From: Hymenobacter terrestris
GTDB taxonomy: Bacteria; Bacteroidota; Bacteroidia; Cytophagales; Hymenobacteraceae
NCBI RefSeq assembly: GCF_013377905.1
Contig: NZ_JABKAV010000010.1
Coordinates: 36,631 to 100,630 of the forward strand
Direction of reading: 5' to 3'
Length of the DNA stretch: 64,000 nt
Below the pieces are notes generated by a model that saw only the letters and a list, made by a program, of their open reading frames with translations, was not told the origin of the DNA and did not search any database. Positions 58,840 to 64,000 of the stretch are shown here, piece after piece (the first letter of the stretch is position 1; the number at the start of each line of letters is the position of its first letter). A program made the position numbers and the translations under genes.

Positions 58840-60798
58840 TCATTTATATAGCGTATTATCGGCCAGCCCATTCAGATAGAACTGCACGCACGCCTTCAAC
58901 TCGTTGCCGTACTGTCGCAGCTTGATGGGGTTGGGGCTGGCGAGTGGGGCGGCGGGCAACTGGTGGCGGCGGTAGGGATAGAGGCGCACTTGGTTGTCAG
59001 CCGTCAGTTCGGTTACGTAGTCGGTGTGGATGAGCCAGTAGCTGCCGCCACTCAGAAACAGGGCGCGCCCGGCAGTGCCGGAGTCAAATACTGAGGAGCC
59101 GAAGGGCAGCAACTGCCCCTCGGCGGGTAGGCCTAGTAGGTCGAGCACGGTGGCCGGTACGTCGGCCTGCTGGCTGATGCGGGGCTGGGAAATAGCCGGC
59201 AGCGACTGGCCGGGTGCGAAGAGCAGCAGCGGCGTTTTGTACTCGCCCAGCAGGTTCTGGTAGTCGGGCGCGTCGGACTGCGAGGTATGGTCGGCCAGCA
59301 GAATGAAAAGCGTGTTGGTGTACCAAGGCTGCTGCCGGGCCGTGGCGAAGAACCGGCGCAGCGCTAAATCGGTGTAGGCAATGGTGGGTTGAATGGCCAG
59401 CTTGCTGGTGGGCAGCTTGCCCTGATATTTGGCCGGCAACCCAAACGGCTCGTGGGCGCTGAGCGTAAACAGCGTGCTGAAAAAGGGCTGCTGCTGCCGG
59501 CTCAGCTGCTGGCTGAAATACTGCAGATACGGCTCATCGAAAATGCCCCAGTGACCGTCGAAATCGGAGCTGTTGGCCGCGCCGGGATACTCATCAAGCC
59601 CAAAGTACTGCTGCATGCCAGTCATGCCGCCGAAGGTGTTGAAGCCCATTGTGCCGTTTTGGGCACCATGAAACAGGCTGGTTTGGTAGCCGTGGCGAGC
59701 CAGGATGCTGCCCAGGCCGTGCAACTCATCGGTCTGGAAATCGGAGGTAATGAACGAGCCTTCCATCAGGCTCGGCAGGCCCGCCAGCACGGCCGGCAGC
59801 GCCTCGATGGAGCGGCGGCCGTTGGCGTAGTGGTCGGGTAGCAGCAGCCCGCCGCCGCGGGTGGCCAACGAGTCGAAAAAGGGCGTGTAGCCGCGCCGGC
59901 CGGGGTTTTCGACGCCGGTATACTCCGAGCTGAAGCTTTCCAAAATCAGGATGACCACGTTGCGGCCCGGCAACGGCGCGGTAGTTCGCTTCGGCAGTGG
60001 CCGGGCCGCCAGCGCCGTCTGTAGCTGTTGGGGCGAATCGAAGTAGTTTTTGCGCTCGGGCACAGCATAGCCCAGGCTTTTGAGGAAGGTAAAGGTGCTG
60101 TTGAGCGCCAAGTGCCCCAGTACGGCTGGTTGCTGCACGAAAGCGGCCCCGGTGCGCAACGGCTTCAGTTGCAACCCGCCCCGAATACCTAGAACTGCCA
60201 ATAGGGCTATAGCTACAAGCTGCAAGCTGTAAGCTGTAAGCTTTTTTCTCCACTCTTTAGCAGTGTTCGTCTCTCTACCAACTTGAAGCTTGAAGCTTGT
60301 GGCTTGGAGCTTTTTATGCGCTTGCGGCTCCTCAAGAGGCATCGGATAGAAGTACCACAGCGTGGCCAGCAGCGCGCCGAAAGGCAGCAGTAGCCACCAA
60401 TAGCTAAGCAGCAGCTGGCCCGCTTGCCGCTGCACATCGGCCCCGATGGTGCTCAGCTCGTTACTCGTGCGCCGGCCGATGAAGCGAAAGTACTCCCAAT
60501 CCACTAGGTTCAGCAACAGTCCGAAGCCGTTGAGCAGCAGGTATACCGCCCGCGTCAGCCGCTGCCAGCTCCGGCCCCGGCTGGGCACCAGACTCAGCAG
60601 CAGCCACGGGATATTGAGCAGCAGTAGCGCCGACAAATCGAACCGGAATCCGTGCCAGAACGCCAGCACCACCTGCCCCGCCGGGGCCTGCCGGAACGCG
60701 CCATAGTTCAGCCCGAAAAAGCCCGCCCGCAGCAGCACGTACGCCCCCAGCAACAGCGCAAAACGACGGACAAGCAAACGCAGAAACTCGGTGGGCAT
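58840..60798 (-). CDS. LTA-synthase-like membrane sulfatase-fold enzyme
   Basis: 652 residues. Five N-terminal membrane helices, then an extracytoplasmic alkaline-phosphatase/sulfatase domain: VVILILESFSSEYTG with metal-binding Glu, GRRSIEALPAVLAGLPS with the nucleophile Ser/Thr position, LFHGAQNGTMGFNTFGGM, and LLADHTSQSD with metal Asp-His. This matches the LTA synthase/phosphoglycerol transferase group. In a Gram-negative it may decorate glycans or lipids. Residues of about 161-196, between helices 4 and 5, are encoded by an inserted heptamer repeat. Confidence 0.82.
   Translation of the reverse strand: MPTEFLRLLVRRFALLLGAYVLLRAGFFGLNYGAFRQAPAGQVVLAFWHGFRFDLSALLLLNIPWLLLSLVPSRGRSWQRLTRAVYLLLNGFGLLLNLVDWEYFRFIGRRTSNELSTIGADVQRQAGQLLLSYWWLLLPFGALLATLWYFYPMPLEEPQAHKKLQATSFKLQVGRETNTAKEWRKKLTAYSLQLVAIALLAVLGIRGGLQLKPLRTGAAFVQQPAVLGHLALNSTFTFLKSLGYAVPERKNYFDSPQQLQTALAARPLPKRTTAPLPGRNVVILILESFSSEYTGVENPGRRGYTPFFDSLATRGGGLLLPDHYANGRRSIEALPAVLAGLPSLMEGSFITSDFQTDELHGLGSILARHGYQTSLFHGAQNGTMGFNTFGGMTGMQQYFGLDEYPGAANSSDFDGHWGIFDEPYLQYFSQQLSRQQQPFFSTLFTLSAHEPFGLPAKYQGKLPTSKLAIQPTIAYTDLALRRFFATARQQPWYTNTLFILLADHTSQSDAPDYQNLLGEYKTPLLLFAPGQSLPAISQPRISQQADVPATVLDLLGLPAEGQLLPFGSSVFDSGTAGRALFLSGGSYWLIHTDYVTELTADNQVRLYPYRRHQLPAAPLASPNPIKLRQYGNELKACVQFYLNGLADNTLYK
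60213..60320. repeat. Heptamer inverted repeat inside the LTA-synthase-like gene
   Basis: Arms of 7-base units (gctacaa gctgcaa gctgtaa gctgtaa / cttgaag cttgaag cttgtgg) face each other. In frame it encodes KKLQATSFKLQVGRETNTAK, EWRKKLTAYSLQLVAIA. Same family as the intergenic copy at 264-381. Confidence 0.8.
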
Positions 60799-60844
60799 AT
60801 GCTAATAGAGCAGCAGTAGAAAGTGGCGTGGGGATATTGAACGG

Positions 60845-60930
60845 GTAGGGGTGGGGCTTGTCCCCGCCCGCCATTGAACGATTCAAACCCGGACCGTTTA
60901 ACGGCGGGCGGGGGTAAGCCCCGCCCCTAC
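60845..60930. repeat. Inverted repeat family D, copy 3
   Basis: 28-base arms at 60845-60872 and 60903-60930 with three mismatches (gtaggggtggggcttgtccc). Between the SUKH gene and the LTA-synthase-like gene. Confidence 0.88.
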
Positions 60931-60981
60931 ATCGTCCAGTATATTTCGACGGTTTCGGCTAGCGGTAGACATATACAACCT

Positions 60982-61581
60982 CTACAGCGGCACCAGCTTT
61001 ACAGCTTGCCCATCGGGCAAATCTTTTATCTGGCGGTAAAAATCGGCCAGCCAAGTCAGCCGACTAACTACAGGTACAGGTTTGGCCACGGGTGGGGTTA
61101 TGGCGTTGCTAGCAATGCACAGCGGCGGATACAAACTCAGCAGTTGCCCCGGCTGCAGTACGCCGCCAGCCTGCTGGAAGGAGCGGAGCGGCTCCAGGCC
61201 CAGCGCATCCATCGGAAACTTCTCGGCCCCGAACAAAAAGTGCTTGAAGTCCACATCGAGGTCGGCCAGCTCGCCGGTTTCGGTATCGAGCAGTAGCACG
61301 GCGTCGCCGCGCAGCAGAAACTGATTTCCCACGCAATCCTGGCCGAACGGAATGTCGGACTTGCGCAGTTCGGCATAGGTGCGCCACAGGGCCCGCTCGC
61401 CCTGCCAGACCTGAGCCAACGCGTGCCAGCCCGGCGCGGCTACGCAGCCCCGGATGTGTAGCCCGCCAAAGTAGGCCACCACGCCGTTCTGCGCCCGCAA
61501 AAATGCCTGTAGGTAGGTCGGCAGCCGCGCCAGCGTCACGAGGTCAGTCAGCTCGCCGCCGGTATAGATGATTCCTTTCAT
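60982..61581 (-). CDS. SMI1/KNR4 (SUKH)-like protein
   Basis: 199 residues, cytoplasmic. LPTYLQAFLRAQNGVVAYFG near the N-terminus and DIPFGQDCVGNQFLLRGDAV followed by LLLDTETGELADLDVD match the SUKH fold. Many SUKH proteins are immunity proteins against contact-dependent toxins, but no toxin gene is next to it, so its role is open. Confidence 0.65.
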   Translation of the reverse strand: MKGIIYTGGELTDLVTLARLPTYLQAFLRAQNGVVAYFGGLHIRGCVAAPGWHALAQVWQGERALWRTYAELRKSDIPFGQDCVGNQFLLRGDAVLLLDTETGELADLDVDFKHFLFGAEKFPMDALGLEPLRSFQQAGGVLQPGQLLSLYPPLCIASNAITPPVAKPVPVVSRLTWLADFYRQIKDLPDGQAVKLVPL

Positions 61582-61656
61582 ATGGTGTCAGATGCTAAGC
61601 TAGCGCCTGTTTCTCGAGGGTTCAGCCCCACAAAACGGGCGCGGCATATTCCTACA

Positions 61657-61693
61657 GAAAAGCCTTTCCCGCACGAGTCGGGAAAGGCTTCTC
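61657..61693. terminator. Terminator of alanine dehydrogenase
   Basis: 15-bp arms (61657-61671 with 61679-61693, near-perfect), loop of 7. On the minus strand it reads gagaagcctttcccg and ends aggcttttc, directly behind the ald stop. Confidence 0.8.
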
Positions 61694-61712
61694 AAGGTAA
61701 CAGGCAGTGAAA

Positions 61713-62867
61713 TTATACTGACAGGAAAGTGCTTTCCTCGAACATTACATTCTCGTTGAGCACCTGGTTGACGTCGGTCAGCTCCAGGCCCCAGGCGTCG
61801 GCCACACCTTTGTACACCACCTTGCCATTCACCACGTTCAGACCCAGACGCAGATCTTCGTTGAGCAGGCAGGCCATGCGCCAGCCCTGGCTAGCCAGCT
61901 TGAGAGCGTAGGGCAGCGTAGCGTTAGTGAGGGCCAGCGTGGAAGTGTAAGGCACCGCGCCCGGCATGTTGGCCACGCAGTAATGCACAATGTCGTCGAT
62001 GATGAAGGTCGGGTCTTCGTGGGTCGTGGGCTTGCAGGTTTCGATGCAGCCACCCTGGTCCACGGCCACGTCCACGAGCACGGTGCCCGCTTTCATGGTC
62101 TTCAGCATGTCGCGCGTAATGAGGTGCGGAGCCTTGGCGCCCGGAATCAGCACAGCCCCGATGATGAGGTCGGCCGTTTTCACGGCAGCGCGGATGTTGT
62201 ACTCGTTGGAGTACTGGGTGGTCACGTTCTTGGGCATGAAATCATCCAGTTCCCGCAGGCGGTTGAGGTTGATGTCCATAACGGTTACCTGCGCACCGAG
62301 GCCGGCGGCAATTTTGGCGGCCTGGGTGCCCACAATACCGGCGCCGAGCACCAGCACTTCGGCTGGCTTCACACCGGGTACGCCACCGAGCAGAATGCCA
62401 CGGCCCTTCAACGGCTTCTCCAAGTACTTGGCACCTTCCTGCGGGGCCATACGGCCGGCCACCTCGCTCATCGGAATGAGCAACGGCAAAGCGCGGTTCG
62501 GCGACTCTACCGTTTCGTAGGCCAAGCATACCGCCTTGCGCTCGATCATGGCGTGGGTCAGGGCCTCGCCCGAAGCGAAGTGGAAGTAGGTGAACAGCAG
62601 CTGATTCTCCTTGATAAGCGGGTACTCCGAAGCAATCGGCTCCTTCACCTTGATAATCATCTCGGCCTTGGCGTACACATCCTCAATGGTGGGCAGCATG
62701 CTGGCGCCAGCCTGCTCGTACTCCTCATCCGAGAATCCGCTGCCTTCGCCGGCCGTAGCCTGCACGTACACTTCGTGGCCGTACTTCACAAATTCGGCCG
62801 CCCCGGCGGGCGTTAGGCCCACCCGGTTTTCGTTGTTTTTAATCTCTTTTGGAACACCAATCAGCAT
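61713..62867 (-). CDS. ald: Alanine dehydrogenase
   Basis: 384 residues. NAD-dependent, interconverts alanine with pyruvate and ammonia. R15 (ENRVGLTP), K75 (IIKVKEP) and H96 (TYFHFASG) correspond to the substrate and catalytic residues of known alanine dehydrogenases. Rossmann motif VLGAGIVGTQAAKIAAGLGA near 173, and VDVAVDQGGCIET with the catalytic Asp. ATG at 62867 gives the standard MLIGVPKEIK start. TATCTTTG lies 52 bases upstream. Confidence 0.94.
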   Translation of the reverse strand: MLIGVPKEIKNNENRVGLTPAGAAEFVKYGHEVYVQATAGEGSGFSDEEYEQAGASMLPTIEDVYAKAEMIIKVKEPIASEYPLIKENQLLFTYFHFASGEALTHAMIERKAVCLAYETVESPNRALPLLIPMSEVAGRMAPQEGAKYLEKPLKGRGILLGGVPGVKPAEVLVLGAGIVGTQAAKIAAGLGAQVTVMDINLNRLRELDDFMPKNVTTQYSNEYNIRAAVKTADLIIGAVLIPGAKAPHLITRDMLKTMKAGTVLVDVAVDQGGCIETCKPTTHEDPTFIIDDIVHYCVANMPGAVPYTSTLALTNATLPYALKLASQGWRMACLLNEDLRLGLNVVNGKVVYKGVADAWGLELTDVNQVLNENVMFEESTFLSV

Positions 62868-62918
62868 GGCTGGCAGCAATAAAAGTGGGTGGGTGGAAAT
62901 GGGTGGGTTAACAGGCCG

Positions 62919-62926
62919 CAAAGATA
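62919..62926 (-). promoter_or_regulatory. -7 element of ald
   Basis: TATCTTTG on the minus strand, full match to TAnnTTTG, 51 bases before the ATG. Confidence 0.55.
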
Positions 62927-62987
62927 GGCACGCCAGTAGTTAGAAGCTAGGATATGGAAGGGATGGGCGAGAGGTGAGAAAAAGAAC

Positions 62988-63094
62988 GTCATTCTGAGCG
63001 AAGGCGCAGCCGTAGCCGAAGAATCTCTACCGCTTCGTTGCCACTGACAGGATTACCATTGCAGTAGAGATTCTTCGACTTCGCTCAGAATGAT
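62988..63094. repeat. Inverted repeat family A, copy 5 (variant)
   Basis: Begins gtcattctgagcgaaggc and ends ttcgctcagaatgat; gaagaatctctacc replaces the gaagcatctctacc of other copies, with a matching change on the other arm. Confidence 0.82.
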
Positions 63095-63110
63095 GCCCTT
63101 TTTCTCACTA

Positions 63111-63884
63111 CTACTTAAACGGCACCGAAGTCCCGCTTTCCTTCAGCATGCTACCGGCGTTCAGGTCTTTTACCAAGTCGGCCGTAAACGTGAGTTTGGC
63201 GTCGCCGGTCAGGTCGTTGCTGGTGATGACAACAGCCTCCTGCTGCTGGCCCACCCGGCGCTGGTTGTACACCAGTTCCACCACGGCCGTTTCGCCGGGC
63301 TTGATGGGGGAGGGCACGTTCTTATAGCCCACGCAGTAGCACCCCGACGTAATGGCGCTCAGCACCAGATCCTGCTTGCCACTGTTAGTTACCTTGAAGC
63401 GGGCCGTGAGTGTCTGGCCGGCTTCGGCCTTGCCGAAATCGTGGCGGGCGCGGTCCAGCGTCAGGCGCGGCGACTGGGCCAGTTGGGTGGGCGTGAGTCT
63501 GGAGCGCATCTGCTCCTTGTTCAGCACATTGCCCTTAATGGTAAGCACGGCACTGGGCGTAGTGGCGTTGCTGACCACCGTTACGGTTTTGTTGAACACG
63601 CCGGGCCGGCCGGCGCTGCTGTACACGGCCTTCACCATGCCGCTTTTGCCGGGCAAAATGGGCGTTTTAGTCCAGTCGGGCGTGGTGCAGCCGCAGCTGG
63701 CCTGCACGTTGGCAATGATGATGGGCTGGTTGCCCGTGTTCTTGAACCGGAACTCGTGGGCCGCCATTACGCCCTCCGGAATGGAGCCGAAATCGTGCTG
63801 CTCGCCCTGGAAGGTGAGCACGCCCTGGGCGCGGGCGGCCGTGAGCGTAGCAATGCTAAGGAATAGGAAAAGCAGGTGTTTCAT
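63111..63884 (-). CDS. Secreted protein with two DUF1573 domains
   Basis: 257 residues. Signal peptide (LLFLFLSIATLTAARAQ), then two DUF1573 Ig-like domains. The first has FQGEQHDFGSIPEGVMAAHE and the SCGCTTPDW motif; the second has LDRARHDFGKAEAGQTLTAR and SGCYCVGY. Common exported proteins in Bacteroidota with unknown role. Confidence 0.85.
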   Translation of the reverse strand: MKHLLFLFLSIATLTAARAQGVLTFQGEQHDFGSIPEGVMAAHEFRFKNTGNQPIIIANVQASCGCTTPDWTKTPILPGKSGMVKAVYSSAGRPGVFNKTVTVVSNATTPSAVLTIKGNVLNKEQMRSRLTPTQLAQSPRLTLDRARHDFGKAEAGQTLTARFKVTNSGKQDLVLSAITSGCYCVGYKNVPSPIKPGETAVVELVYNQRRVGQQQEAVVITSNDLTGDAKLTFTADLVKDLNAGSMLKESGTSVPFK

Positions 63885-63960
63885 AGGAGAAGATTTTGGG
63901 AAGTCGAAAGCACTTACCTGACGTTGTTGTTAGCCGATCAGTTCGCCGACCTTACACAAT

Positions 63961-63968
63961 CAAAGATA
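63961..63968 (-). promoter_or_regulatory. -7 element of the DUF1573 gene
   Basis: TATCTTTG on the minus strand, 76 bases before the ATG. The last 32 bases of the window show no gene. Confidence 0.5.
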
Positions 63969-64000
63969 CTCAACGAAATACACCCGCCGCGGCATCGGCC

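Overview
The window looks like chromosome of a GC-rich member of the Bacteroidota, most likely Hymenobacter or a close relative (inference from gene content; no rRNA gene is present to settle it). The reasons are TAnnTTTG promoter elements, a DUF5103/type IX secretion plug protein, Bat-operon, DUF4296, DUF1573 and KGG proteins, a menaquinone gene, and many long perfect inverted repeats between genes. One AT-rich patch at about 13.1-14.8 kb contrasts with the rest. I see no phage, insertion sequence, integrase, CRISPR array or rRNA operon.

Layout. 0-2.2 kb: partial YgjP-like metallohydrolase, Gfo/Idh/MocA dehydrogenase, EcsC-like protein. 2.4-6.6 kb: the most interesting block, made of a promoter, an S-box (SAM-I) riboswitch, a 37-codon upstream ORF ending in a CCCWGCCC cysteine run, a structured leader, an ATP-grasp ligase, a sulfonate/sulfone-type flavin monooxygenase and an amino-acid permease. 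6.7-13 kb: secreted protein, BatE-like TPR/SH3 protein, tRNA-Lys(TTT), topB, DUF2905, aldehyde dehydrogenase. 13.1-14.8 kb: AT-rich patch with a secreted hypothetical protein and a zeta-toxin-like kinase with a tiny overlapping partner. 14.9-25 kb: T9SS plug protein, cation/proton antiporter, two tandem M48 proteases, BatA/BatD-like/DUF58 genes. 25-32 kb: CsaA, MATE exporter, aminotransferase, egtD and egtB (ergothioneine). 32-41 kb: menC, aspartyl protease, acyltransferase, alpha/beta hydrolase, phasin, ABC1 kinase, outer-membrane protein. 41-50 kb: phosphoglucomutase, hppD, ABC-F ATPase, GT39-type glycosyltransferase. 50-53 kb: lysA and lysC, with a Lys-rich leader peptide and terminator in front of lysC. 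53-64 kb: M28 peptidase, a biotin cluster (ketoacyl synthase, bioA, bioD), LTA-synthase-like enzyme, SUKH protein, alanine dehydrogenase, DUF1573 protein.

Two sulfur or amino-acid sensing leaders stand out: the S-box plus Cys-run uORF at 2.4-2.8 kb and the Lys-leader attenuator of lysC at 53.0-53.1 kb. Five families of dispersed inverted repeats are scattered through the intergenic spaces. Arms of one family change in a compensatory way between copies, and heptamer-based elements also sit in frame inside two protein genes. Several genes have a TAnnTTTG element only 4-5 bases before the start codon, which suggests leaderless mRNAs.
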